DNA from: an uncultured Clostridia bacterium
GTDB lineage: Bacteria; Bacillota; Clostridia; Christensenellales; UBA1242
Assembly: GCA_948439925.1 (NCBI GenBank)
Contig: CAOJNR010000002.1
Span: forward strand, 1-17,384
Reading direction: 5' to 3'
DNA: 17,384 nt
Part shown: positions 8,501 through 14,913 of the stretch, one piece after another
Numbering within the stretch: the stretch's first letter is position 1
How the letters are laid out: the number at the start of each line of letters is the position of its first letter
Notes under the pieces: model-generated
Database searches by the model: none
Told to the model about the DNA's origin: nothing
Seen by the model: only the letters and a program-made list of their open reading frames with translations
Position numbers and translations under genes: made by a program

Positions 8501-8501
8501 A

Positions 8502-8530
8502 ATTATAGCACAAAAAAACTTTTAAGTCTA
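8502..8530 (-). promoter_or_regulatory. Likely promoter of the priA operon
   Basis: Minus-strand TAGACT (8525-8530, overlapping the rpoZ stop codon) and a perfect TATAAT (8502-8507), with a 17-base spacer. The start site would be about 8495, about 70 bases before the priA TTG. Confidence 0.55.
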
Positions 8531-8725
8531 GAACTTGCTTGGTTTTATTTTACCCTTTGCAATTTCTTCGCAAGCAATGGAGATTGCTTTTTTATCCTCA
8601 CTTGCAAGTTCAGCACGTCTAACCGTTTCAATCTCTTTTGCACGTTTTGAAACAATCGTGCAAAGAACATAACGATTTCCGTTTGTTGCTTCAACAAGAC
8701 TGTCAATAGATGGTTCAATCATCAT
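8528..8725 (-). CDS. rpoZ: DNA-directed RNA polymerase subunit omega
   Basis: 65-residue omega subunit, which helps fold and stabilise the beta' subunit of RNA polymerase. It carries the family text EPSIDSLV near the start, the RYVLCTIVSKRAKEIE helix (usual pattern YxLVxxxAKRARxL), and AISIACEEIAKGKI at the C-terminus. The length is normal for Firmicutes. Two adjacent ATG codons (8725 and 8722) share the AGAGGTGAAAGG site, so the start may be three bases later. In many Firmicutes gmk precedes and coaBC follows rpoZ; neither is here, and priA comes next. Confidence 0.9.
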   Translation of the reverse strand: MMIEPSIDSLVEATNGNRYVLCTIVSKRAKEIETVRRAELASEDKKAISIACEEIAKGKIKPSKF

Positions 8726-8760
8726 AACCTTTCACCTCTTTAATCTAATTTTACCCCAAA

Positions 8761-8789
8761 AGTATATCACATAAAACAAAATTTGTAAA
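8761..8789 (-). promoter_or_regulatory. Promoter of rpoZ
   Basis: Minus-strand TTTACA (8784-8789), 17-base spacer, TATACT (8761-8766), with TG one base before the -10 (extended -10). The predicted start is about 30 bases upstream of the rpoZ ATG. Confidence 0.75.
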
Positions 8790-8872
8790 GAACTTTTTGA
8801 GCAAACATCGCTAAAATGCTTAATTTTTGCTGTTTTTATCCCTAAAAATCAATTTCTTGCCGATTTTACCTA

Positions 8873-8901
8873 TTGACTTAGCACTGCTAGTGTGATAGAA
8901 T
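8873..8901 (+). promoter_or_regulatory. Promoter of the tandem paralogue pair, with a CIRCE-like half site
   Basis: TTGACT (8873-8878), 17-base spacer, TAGAAT (8896-8901). The spacer holds TTAGCACT (8878-8885), identical to the first eight bases of the CIRCE operator, and a short inverted repeat CACT-GCT-AGTG (8882-8892). The second CIRCE arm is not present at the usual spacing. The leader is only about 15 bases, with GAGGAG before the ATG at 8923. Confidence 0.65.
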
Positions 8902-8922
8902 TAAACTGAATCGAGGAGAAAG

Positions 8923-9595
8923 ATGAAAAATATAAATAAAATTAAAAACTTAATGACAGACAAACTTCTTGCAAATATTTATACTGATTTTAACAGTTTA
9001 ATCAATAATCTTGACCTTTACATAGATAAAAAAAACATTTCATCATTTTGATAACGATAGACAAGATGTGACTATTGGCAATTATTTTCCTTCTGATTAT
9101 TACACTATGCAAATAATTTGGAAAGAAAAAATAGTCAATTCTAACAAGCACATTGAGGTTTATGAACAAAAAGTTGGAACAATCATATTCGACCAATTTT
9201 ATGCAATTTTAAGACTTAAATTACCAGAAGAATATTTGTTTAACTCTGTGTATAGCGAAAATCATATCTTTATAAAACTTAGTAATTATTTTCCTAATGC
9301 AATTTGTTTTCAAATGTATAAAGAATATGGACAGGAATTTATTAACGAATATTTTAACCAACTTTCAGTTCTTAATTATTTGAATGAATGTGGAAAAACT
9401 CCTGAACACTATATAGACCGTTTAAGTTTAAGTTTTTCACTTGGTAGTATTGTAGGCTCACTTTCAAAAAATAAGGATTTAAATCCTAGATTTTTACTTG
9501 ACCTTGAAAAACGCATACTAATGCCTAATTATAAAATAGAAGAAAAAACAAAAGATGACAAAGTTCTTTTACTAGAAAGCGAAAATAATATATAA
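8923..9595 (+). CDS. Uncharacterised protein, first of two paralogues, frame broken at an A8 tract
   Basis: A promoter and GAGGAG lead to an ATG at 8923, but that frame reaches TGA at 9049-9051 after 42 codons. From 9036 on, the +1 frame stays open to 9595. Removing one A from the A8 run at 9028-9035 joins the two into a 223-residue protein, exactly the length of the paralogue downstream. The alignment supports this: both have IKN near residue 8, IDKK at residues 34-37 and GNYFP soon after. Later shared blocks are DQFYA, an LPE-Y motif, QEF-NE/EEYLNE, and LDL[ED]K near the C-terminus. I see no signal peptide, membrane helix, catalytic motif or known domain. It may be phase-variable, rescued by slippage, a young pseudogene, or a sequence error. 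If translation starts internally, GTG at 9068 gives 175 residues, but no good ribosome site precedes it. Confidence 0.7.
9028..9035. repeat. A8 tract at the frameshift point
   Basis: Eight consecutive A lie within the codons for IDKK of the first paralogue. Seven A (or ten) would put the upstream ATG in frame with the long downstream frame. This is the simplest single change that restores the gene. Confidence 0.75.
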
Positions 9596-9610
9596 ATTCA
9601 AGGAGAAAAA

Positions 9611-10282
9611 ATGGAAAATCAACCACCTATCAAAAATTTTATAACAAAACAATTTTTAATAAATTTTGTTGATGATTTAAATAACTATTTTCGTCCTGTA
9701 AATCTTGAAATTGACAAAAAATATCGCCCTGCAACTGAAAATGAAACAAAAAATAATCAGAACATAGACATGGGTAACTATTTCCCCTATGAAAGCATGA
9801 CCTTATTTATAGTCTGGAACAGAAAAACTCAAACATTAAATGAAAGCAGTCAACAAATTGAAAAAACTGAAAGATATAGAATTGGTCAAATTGCTATGGA
9901 CCAATTTTACGCAAAAACAAGTTTAAACCTTCCCGAAATATATGTCGCAGGCATATCACAATTTTATCAACAAATGACAAATGAAGACATTGTTAAAAAA
10001 GTTAAATCATTTGTTTCAAAAACTTTGCTTTTCCACATGGTTCAAGAACATGGTGAAGAATATCTCAATGAAATTTCGAGATATATGCATGTTTTAAGCA
10101 AACTGAATATGAAAAATAGAGAAAGATTTAAATATGAAGGAAGGCTTCACATGAACGCTCGACTTGGTCAACTTATGGAAGACATTGAAAGAGCAAAGGA
10201 TTTTGGCTCAAAAACCATGCTTGACCTTGACAAATCACTTAAACTTCTCGATTATATCAACCTTGAAAATCATCCGTTATAA
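9611..10282 (+). CDS. Uncharacterised protein, second of two paralogues
   Basis: Intact 223-residue protein, 15 bases after the first paralogue and preceded by AAGGAGAAAAA. I do not recognise the family. It is rich in Asn, Lys, Glu and aromatic residues, predicted mostly helical in its second half, with no signal peptide or membrane segment, so probably cytosolic. Blocks shared with the first copy include GNYFP (55-59), an I-W core strand, GQIAMDQFYA (92-101), a F-M-EHGEEYLNE helix and a C-terminal LDLDKSL helix. The two copies differ at most positions, so the duplication is old or the family evolves fast. The pair lies on the opposite strand to its neighbours and looks more AT-rich, which suggests an accessory insertion between rpoZ and ppdK. 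A shared terminator follows at once. Confidence 0.85.
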   Translation: MENQPPIKNFITKQFLINFVDDLNNYFRPVNLEIDKKYRPATENETKNNQNIDMGNYFPYESMTLFIVWNRKTQTLNESSQQIEKTERYRIGQIAMDQFYAKTSLNLPEIYVAGISQFYQQMTNEDIVKKVKSFVSKTLLFHMVQEHGEEYLNEISRYMHVLSKLNMKNRERFKYEGRLHMNARLGQLMEDIERAKDFGSKTMLDLDKSLKLLDYINLENHPL

Positions 10283-10311
10283 AAAAAGACATGTTTCAGC
10301 ATGTCTTTTTT
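10282..10311. terminator. Bidirectional terminator between the paralogue pair and ppdK
   Basis: Arms GACATG (10288-10293) and CATGTC (10300-10305), loop TTTCAG, flanked by A6 and T6. It separates two convergent genes and overlaps the stop codon of the second paralogue by one base. Confidence 0.9.
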
Positions 10312-10314
10312 AAA

Positions 10315-12969
10315 TTATTTTCTAGGATTTTTGATATTTGCTTGTGCAGCAGCAAGTCTTGCGATTGGAACTCTGAATGGTGAGCAAGAAACATAAGTGA
10401 GTCCAACATTGTGGCAGAATTCAACAGATGAAGGATCTCCACCATGTTCACCGCAGATTCCAAGTTTGATATCAGGTCTTGCTTCTTTACCAAGCTGAGC
10501 AGCAAGTTTAACAAGTTTGCCAACGCCGTTTTGGTCAAGTCTAGCAAATGGATCGCTTTCGAAAATTTTCTTTGTGTAGTAAACATCAAGGAATTTTCCA
10601 GCGTCATCACGGCTGAAACCAAATGTCATTTGAGTGAGGTCATTTGTTCCGAATGAGAAGAACTCAGCGCCATTCTTTGCAACTTCATCAGCTGTAAGAG
10701 CAGCACGAGGAATTTCAATCATAGTTCCGATCTTGTAAGTGAGGTTAACACCCTTCTTAGCAATTATTTCGTCAGCTTTTTGAGCAACAACGTCACGAAC
10801 ATATTTGAATTCTTTGCTATCGCAAGTGAGAGGAATCATAATTTCAGGAACAATGTTGTATCCTTTTTCTTTGTTAACTTCGATTGCAGCTTCGATAACA
10901 GCTTGTGTTTGCATTTCAGCAATTTCTGGATATGTCACAGCAAGACGAAGTCCACGGTGACCCATCATTGGGTTAACTTCGTGAAGGTCAGCAACAGTTT
11001 GTTTCAAACGATTGAAAGTGAGTCCCATATCTTTTGCAAGAGCTTTGATTTCACTATCTTCGTGAGGAAGGAATTCGTGAAGTGGTGGGTCAAGGAAACG
11101 AATTGTAACAGCCTTGCCTTCCATTGCTTTGTAAAGTCCTTTAAAGTCTTTCTTTTGCATTGGGAGAAGTTTTGCAAGAGCTTTCTTGCGTTCTTCAACT
11201 GTGCTAGAAACGATCATTTCACGAACAGCAGGAATTCTTTCAGCGTCAAAGAACATATGTTCTGTTCTGCAAAGACCGATTCCTTCTGCGCCAAAGTTTG
11301 CAGCAACTTTTGCGTCGTTTGGTTGGTCAGCATTTGTGCGAACTTGAAGTGCGCGATATTTGTCAGCCCAAGCCATAATAGTTGCGAATTCACCTGAGAT
11401 TTTTGCAGGTTCAGTTTTAACTTCGCCATCATAGATCTTACCAGTTGAGCCGTCGAAAGAGATCATGTCGCCTTCAACATATTTCTTTCCGTTAAGAGTG
11501 AATGATTTTTCATCATCAGCAAATTTGAGAGCAGAGCATCCTGCAACGCAGGCAGTTCCCATACCACGAGCAACAACGGCAGCGTGAGAAGTCATACCAC
11601 CTCTTGCAGTCAAGATACCTTGGCTGGCAGCCATACCTTCGATATCCTCAGGAGATGTTTCAAGACGAACAAGAACAACTTTTTCTTTCTTTGAGCCAAG
11701 TTCTTTTGCGCGTTCTGCTGTGAAGCAGATTTTACCGCAAGCGGCACCAGGAGAAGCTGGAAGTGCCTCAGCGATAACTTGTGCTTTTTTGAGTGCATTT
11801 GCATCAAATTGTGGGTGCAAAAGTGCATCAAGTTGTTTTGGATCAAGCATCATAAGAGCTTGTTTTTCGTCAATAAGTTTTTCTTTAACGAGATCAACAG
11901 CAATTTTAAGAGCAGCTTTTGCAGTTCTCTTACCGTTACGTGTTTGAAGCATATAGAGTTTGCCGTTTTCGATAGTGAACTCCATATCTTGCATATCTTT
12001 ATTATGTTTTTCAAGAGTTTTAGCAATGTTTTCAAATTGCTTGTAAACTGCTGGGTTTTGTTTTTTAAGTTCTGAAATAGGCATTGGTGTTCTGATACCA
12101 GCAACAACGTCTTCGCCTTGTGCATTCATAAGGTATTCACCATAAAGTTTGTTTTCACCAGTTGCTGGGTTACGAGAGAAAGCAACGCCAGTTCCTGATG
12201 TTTCACCCATGTTACCAAAAACCATGCATTGAACGTTAACAGCAGTTCCCCATTCGTAAGGAATGTCGTTCATCTTACGGTAAACATTGGCTCTTGGGTT
12301 ATCCCATGAACGGAACACAGCTTTAACAGCTTCGATAAGTTGAACCTTAGGATCTTGTGGGAATTCTTCCCCTTGTTCTTTCTTGTAAAGATCTTTGAAA
12401 AGTTTTACGATACCTTTAAGGTCGTCAGCAGAAAGGTCTTTATCAAATTTAGCGCCCTTTTCAGCCTTAACTTTGTCAAGAATTCTTTCATATTTAGATT
12501 TTGGTTGTTCCATAACAACGTCACTGAACATTTGAATGAATCTTCTGTATGAGTCATAAGCGAAACGAGGGTTGTTTGTGAGAGATGCAAGACCTTCAAC
12601 AACTTCGTCATTGATTCCAAGGTTCAAGATTGTGTCCATCATACCAGGCATTGAAACGCGAGCGCCTGAACGAACAGAAACAAGAAGTGGATTGTTAACA
12701 TCCCCAAATTTCTTGCCAGAAATTTTTTCAAGTTCTGCAAGTTTAGCATAGATTTGTTCCATGATTTCATCATTGATTTTTCTGTCATCGGCATAATATT
12801 GTGTGCAGGCCTCAGTAGTGATTGTAAAACCTTGTGGAACAGGCATTCCAAGGTTTGTCATTTCAGCAAGGTTAGCACCCTTACCACCAAAAAGTTCTTT
12901 GTTCATGCTTGCTTCTTTAAAGAGATAAACAAACTTTTGGTTTTTAGTTTTTTTACATTCTTTTTTCAT
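10315..12969 (-). CDS. ppdK: Pyruvate, phosphate dikinase
   Basis: 884-residue cytosolic enzyme that interconverts pyruvate, ATP and phosphate with phosphoenolpyruvate, AMP and pyrophosphate. It lets fermentative bacteria make ATP from pyrophosphate or start gluconeogenesis. The nucleotide-binding domain begins with FGGKGANLAEM; the phospho-carrier domain has the catalytic His in GGMTSHAAVVARGMG. The C-terminal PEP/pyruvate barrel shows GLCRTEHMFF, SFGTNDLTQMTFGFSRDD and the catalytic Cys in GICGEHGGDP. Every domain and catalytic residue is present and the length is normal. AAAGGAG precedes the ATG. It is a single-gene unit with its own promoter (12998-13026). No PPDK regulatory protein gene is visible nearby. 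Confidence 0.97.
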   Translation of the reverse strand: MKKECKKTKNQKFVYLFKEASMNKELFGGKGANLAEMTNLGMPVPQGFTITTEACTQYYADDRKINDEIMEQIYAKLAELEKISGKKFGDVNNPLLVSVRSGARVSMPGMMDTILNLGINDEVVEGLASLTNNPRFAYDSYRRFIQMFSDVVMEQPKSKYERILDKVKAEKGAKFDKDLSADDLKGIVKLFKDLYKKEQGEEFPQDPKVQLIEAVKAVFRSWDNPRANVYRKMNDIPYEWGTAVNVQCMVFGNMGETSGTGVAFSRNPATGENKLYGEYLMNAQGEDVVAGIRTPMPISELKKQNPAVYKQFENIAKTLEKHNKDMQDMEFTIENGKLYMLQTRNGKRTAKAALKIAVDLVKEKLIDEKQALMMLDPKQLDALLHPQFDANALKKAQVIAEALPASPGAACGKICFTAERAKELGSKKEKVVLVRLETSPEDIEGMAASQGILTARGGMTSHAAVVARGMGTACVAGCSALKFADDEKSFTLNGKKYVEGDMISFDGSTGKIYDGEVKTEPAKISGEFATIMAWADKYRALQVRTNADQPNDAKVAANFGAEGIGLCRTEHMFFDAERIPAVREMIVSSTVEERKKALAKLLPMQKKDFKGLYKAMEGKAVTIRFLDPPLHEFLPHEDSEIKALAKDMGLTFNRLKQTVADLHEVNPMMGHRGLRLAVTYPEIAEMQTQAVIEAAIEVNKEKGYNIVPEIMIPLTCDSKEFKYVRDVVAQKADEIIAKKGVNLTYKIGTMIEIPRAALTADEVAKNGAEFFSFGTNDLTQMTFGFSRDDAGKFLDVYYTKKIFESDPFARLDQNGVGKLVKLAAQLGKEARPDIKLGICGEHGGDPSSVEFCHNVGLTYVSCSPFRVPIARLAAAQANIKNPRK

Positions 12970-12997
12970 AACTTCTCCTTTTTTAATTTACAAGAAT

Positions 12998-13026
12998 ATT
13001 ATAATCAAAAACGTAATCCAAGGCAA
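12998..13026 (-). promoter_or_regulatory. Promoter of ppdK
   Basis: Minus-strand TTGCCT (13021-13026), 17-base spacer, perfect TATAAT (12998-13003). The predicted start is about 20 bases upstream of the ppdK start codon. Confidence 0.65.
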
Positions 13027-13173
13027 CTAAATTGAGGTCAATTCAAAAAATATTTTTTATTTTTAAACATCCTCTTTTCAAACATTATAAAATACCTCCA
13101 TCCTTACAACCGCATTATACTAACCTATAACTTTTTGCAAACATAAATAAAACAAGGAGTATTGATTTTGCAC

Positions 13174-13206
13174 AAAAAAACAGGTAAAAATATTACCTGT
13201 TTTTTT
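13174..13206 (-). terminator. Intrinsic terminator of the small membrane protein gene
   Basis: Perfect arms CAGGTAA (13181-13187) and TTACCTG (13193-13199), loop AAATA, flanked by A7 and T7, starting two bases after the stop codon of the gene at 13209. It is symmetric and could also stop plus-strand transcription. Confidence 0.85.
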
Positions 13207-13208
13207 GT

Positions 13209-13466
13209 TTATAAACCAAGCATCAAATAAGGTGTGACCGCACTCATTCCCACAAAGAAAATGATAAGGCCAATCACAGCACCAACAGCTATGCACGAAA
13301 CAAAACTTATTATCCATGCTTTCATGAAAGTTTTTCTCTCATAGGTTCCTTCTTTATACAGAAGCAAACCGATGACAAGGCCAATAAGTCCCAAGAAAAG
13401 TCCGCACAGAACACCAATGGCAGTTTTGCTTTCACCTTGAAGCTCCATATTGTTTTTCTCTTCCAT
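13209..13466 (-). CDS. Small two-helix membrane protein of unknown function
   Basis: 85-residue protein starting MEEKNN. A polar N-terminus (about 1-14) is followed by a glycine/leucine-rich helix (about 16-37), a charged loop with KEGTYERK, and a second long hydrophobic helix (about 47-73). That is two predicted transmembrane segments and no cleavable signal. I do not recognise the family; GxxxG-like spacing (GLFLGLIGLVIG) suggests helix packing. AAAGGAGGAGGGG lies directly upstream of the ATG at 13466, a very strong site that decides the start; the open frame runs further upstream, but across the promoter. The gene is transcribed alone between the C9-tract promoter and a strong terminator, so its level may depend on tract length. 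Confidence 0.8.
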   Translation of the reverse strand: MEEKNNMELQGESKTAIGVLCGLFLGLIGLVIGLLLYKEGTYERKTFMKAWIISFVSCIAVGAVIGLIIFFVGMSAVTPYLMLGL

Positions 13467-13538
13467 TCCCCTCCTCCTTTTGTAAAAATATAAGTTTGCC
13501 AAATTTAGATTTATTCTTAGTAAACTTACTTTAACTCC

Positions 13539-13565
13539 ATTATAATCGGGGGGGGGATTTGTCAA
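13539..13565 (-). promoter_or_regulatory. Promoter with a C9 tract in a short 15-base spacer
   Basis: Minus-strand perfect TTGACA (13560-13565) and perfect TATAAT (13539-13544). The spacer is AAT, nine C, then GAT, 15 bases in all. Consensus boxes with a spacer two bases short of the 17-base optimum, made up largely of a homopolymer, fit a promoter whose strength changes with tract length. Transcription would start near 13532, about 65 bases before the gene's ATG. Confidence 0.7.
13548..13556. repeat. G9/C9 homopolymer tract in promoter spacer
   Basis: Nine consecutive G on the plus strand, lying entirely between the -35 and -10 boxes of the promoter at 13539-13565. It is the longest G/C homopolymer I noticed in the window. 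Confidence 0.85.
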
Positions 13566-13677
13566 GCGCTTGGTGAATTTTTTTAAAATTATTAAATTTA
13601 AAGATAAAAGTATCTTATTTTTGACAAATTTCAACAATTTTCTTAATTTTTCATTATATCGGAAGATTTTTGTTTGC

Positions 13678-13714
13678 CTGTTCGCAACAGTTCTGTCGGC
13701 TTCCTTAATGGAAG
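13678..13714. other. Pair of hairpins, strand unknown
   Basis: Two short perfect inverted repeats in an otherwise unexplained gap: CTGTT-CGC-AACAG (13678-13690) and CTTCC-TTAAT-GGAAG (13700-13714). Neither is followed by a long T run on either strand, so they are not plain terminators. They could be part of a larger RNA with the structures at 13731-13833. Confidence 0.35.
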
Positions 13715-13730
13715 AGGACTATAAAAATAA

Positions 13731-13767
13731 AAATTAAAAAATCACAAAAATGCCTGCCATTTTTGTG
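13731..13767 (-). terminator. Strong intrinsic terminator downstream of the 189-residue gene
   Basis: Perfect ten-pair hairpin CACAAAAATG (13743-13752) and CATTTTTGTG (13758-13767), loop of five, followed on the minus strand by A, T6 and further T-rich sequence to 13731. The orientation fits termination of the gene ending at 13850, leaving an 80-100-base 3' region that contains the stem-loop at 13773-13833. Confidence 0.7.
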
Positions 13768-13772
13768 AAAAA

Positions 13773-13833
13773 GGTGCAACGAATGATAAGCGAGGTATTG
13801 AAAATAATACCGAGCCCGAATGTAAGTTGCACC
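13773..13833 (-). ncRNA. Candidate structured RNA element in the 3' region of the 189-residue gene
   Basis: Outer stem of eight perfect pairs, GGTGCAAC (13773-13780) with GTTGCACC (13826-13833). Inside it is a near-symmetric internal loop of 13 and 14 bases, then an inner six-pair stem GGTATT/AATACC closed by a six-base loop (13794-13811). An internal loop this size between two perfect stems is typical of a folded RNA rather than a terminator. On the minus strand it is followed by T5 and then by the terminator at 13731-13767, so it could be a 3'-UTR-derived small RNA or the processed end of the upstream mRNA. I do not recognise an RNA family. The strand is inferred from the terminator. Confidence 0.4.
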
Positions 13834-13849
13834 GCGTGTCTGTCCTAAC

Positions 13850-14419
13850 TTAATACTCTGTTCTTATCTCACTTATAATAACATTCTCTTTGTTGATTCC
13901 AATTTTGCAGTCATAGACAATGAACTCAACGATAACATTATAAAGTTCATGGTCTGTTATATACTGCATAATCTTTTCAAAGCCCGGAATACGCCAAACT
14001 CTGTCGTCTTCAAGTGAGGCGTGAAGATTATATTCTGGCTCTTCATAAATATTTCGCTGGTCGGCTTCACTATCAGTTCTGGCAGTAAGGTCAACCGTAT
14101 CACCCATTGCTCCCCTTGTCACTTTTATATCACCGACAAGAACGATGTCTTCTTTATATGGTCTATAAGACACATCGATTGTTACCTCGCTTTTGAACTT
14201 TGGCAACAATTTTTTGACTTCGTCTATTGTCTTGACATAGAAAAAGTTGCCTTTTGCCTTTGTGGTGTCGCGCATAACATATTCCTCAGCATTGTGTTTT
14301 TTAAAAAACTTTTCAATGCCAGCAATGTCGTCAACTTTGAAAAAATCGAGTGGCATATAGTTGAGCCTAAGCTCTTTCATTTTCATAATTGCATCTTTTT
14401 TATTTTTAATTGTTATCAT
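13850..14419 (-). CDS. Uncharacterised 189-residue protein
   Basis: I do not recognise this protein. From the ATG at 14419 (GAAAGGA lies about 11 bases upstream) it starts with a basic helix, MITIKNKKDAIMKMKEL. An alpha/beta body follows with VMRDTTKAKGNFFYVKT near the middle and a glycine-containing strand, VLVGDIKVTRGAMGDTVDL. It ends in VEFIVYDCKIGINKENV and a terminal acidic/basic EIRTEY. The closing E-F-x-V-Y-D ... ENVIISEIR text reminds me of the last strands of ATP-grasp-like folds, but that is unproven. No signal peptide or transmembrane helix is present. The open frame extends another 34 codons upstream, but that part is hydrophobic, low-complexity and overlaps the promoter. It is monocistronic. 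Confidence 0.75.
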   Translation of the reverse strand: MITIKNKKDAIMKMKELRLNYMPLDFFKVDDIAGIEKFFKKHNAEEYVMRDTTKAKGNFFYVKTIDEVKKLLPKFKSEVTIDVSYRPYKEDIVLVGDIKVTRGAMGDTVDLTARTDSEADQRNIYEEPEYNLHASLEDDRVWRIPGFEKIMQYITDHELYNVIVEFIVYDCKIGINKENVIISEIRTEY

Positions 14420-14444
14420 ATTGTTATTTTTCCTTTCTATTATC

Positions 14445-14453
14445 ATTTTATCA
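14445..14453 (-). promoter_or_regulatory. Extended -10 promoter of the 189-residue gene
   Basis: Minus-strand TGATAAAAT: TG, one base, then TAAAAT. Only a weak -35 (TTGTTC, 14469-14474, 18-base spacer) is visible, so the extended -10 probably compensates. The predicted start is about 20 bases before the ATG. Confidence 0.45.
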
Positions 14454-14503
14454 TAATTAAAGAAAAATGAACAATAATTTACAAAAAAATTTAAAAATAA
14501 AAT

Positions 14504-14534
14504 AAAAAAAGCACCGAACAATCGGTGTTTTTAT
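14504..14534 (-). terminator. Terminator of the rpsU/rplS transcript
   Basis: Perfect CACCGA (14512-14517) and TCGGTG (14522-14527), loop ACAA, with a seven-base T run on the minus strand (14504-14510). It lies just past the rplS stop codon. Confidence 0.85.
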
Positions 14535-14536
14535 TT

Positions 14537-14887
14537 TTAGTTATTATCAGCTGATTTAATTTTGGCTGCCTTACCTGTGAGTTCTCTAACATAGTAGAGC
14601 TTTGCTCTTCTTGGCTTACCTCTTCTCACAACGCTTACATCAGCAATGAGTGGTGAGTGAAGAGGAAATGTTCTTTCAACGCCAACGCCATTTGATATTT
14701 TTCTAACAGTGAAAGTTTCTCTGATTCCGCCATTTTTCTTTGCAATAACAACGCCTTCATAAGCTTGGATTCTTTCCTTCTCGCCTTCTTTGATTTTAAC
14801 GTTAACTTTAACAGTGTCACCAACGTTGAATGAAGGGATAGATTCTTTCATGTTTTCATTTTCAATTTGGTCAATAATATTTGCCAT
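14537..14887 (-). CDS. rplS: 50S ribosomal protein L19
   Basis: 116-residue ribosomal protein at the 30S/50S interface. Recognised by FNVGDTVKVNVKIKEG, ERIQAYEGVVIAKKNGG, the FTVRKISNGVGVERTFPLHSP core and RRGKPRRAKLYYVREL, the standard L19 sequence pattern. The length is normal. AAAGGAGATAA precedes the ATG. The usual rimM/trmD partners are absent; instead rpsU lies upstream, with a structured leader (14914-14988) in between that may give feedback control. Confidence 0.97.
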   Translation of the reverse strand: MANIIDQIENENMKESIPSFNVGDTVKVNVKIKEGEKERIQAYEGVVIAKKNGGIRETFTVRKISNGVGVERTFPLHSPLIADVSVVRRGKPRRAKLYYVRELTGKAAKIKSADNN

Positions 14888-14913
14888 GACTTATCTCCTT
14901 TTTTCAGATTTTC

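Noticed and set aside
9068..9595. A separate 175-residue gene starting at GTG 9068
   Set aside because: It has no good ribosome site. The upstream 42-codon frame aligns with the start of the paralogue and restores exactly 223 residues when one A is removed, so it is part of one gene.
10780..11397. Long plus-strand open frame (205 codons) antisense to ppdK
   Set aside because: It lies wholly within the well-conserved ppdK gene, has no ribosome binding site and encodes a Phe/Ser/Cys-rich sequence typical of an antisense shadow.
13467..13637. N-terminal extension of the small membrane protein (57 extra codons in frame)
   Set aside because: It would run across the predicted promoter and the C9 tract; AAAGGAGGAGGGG directly precedes the ATG at 13466.
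13821..13855. T-box-like text on the plus strand (CACCGCG with AAGTT and AACTT able to pair around it)
   Set aside because: The UGG-type bulge is altered, there is no specifier stem, and no plus-strand gene follows; the strong stem and terminator favour the minus strand.
14021..14470. Plus-strand 149-codon open frame opposite the 189-residue gene
   Set aside because: The composition is Phe/His/Ile-rich shadow sequence, there is no ribosome site, and the minus-strand gene has promoter, ribosome site and terminator context.
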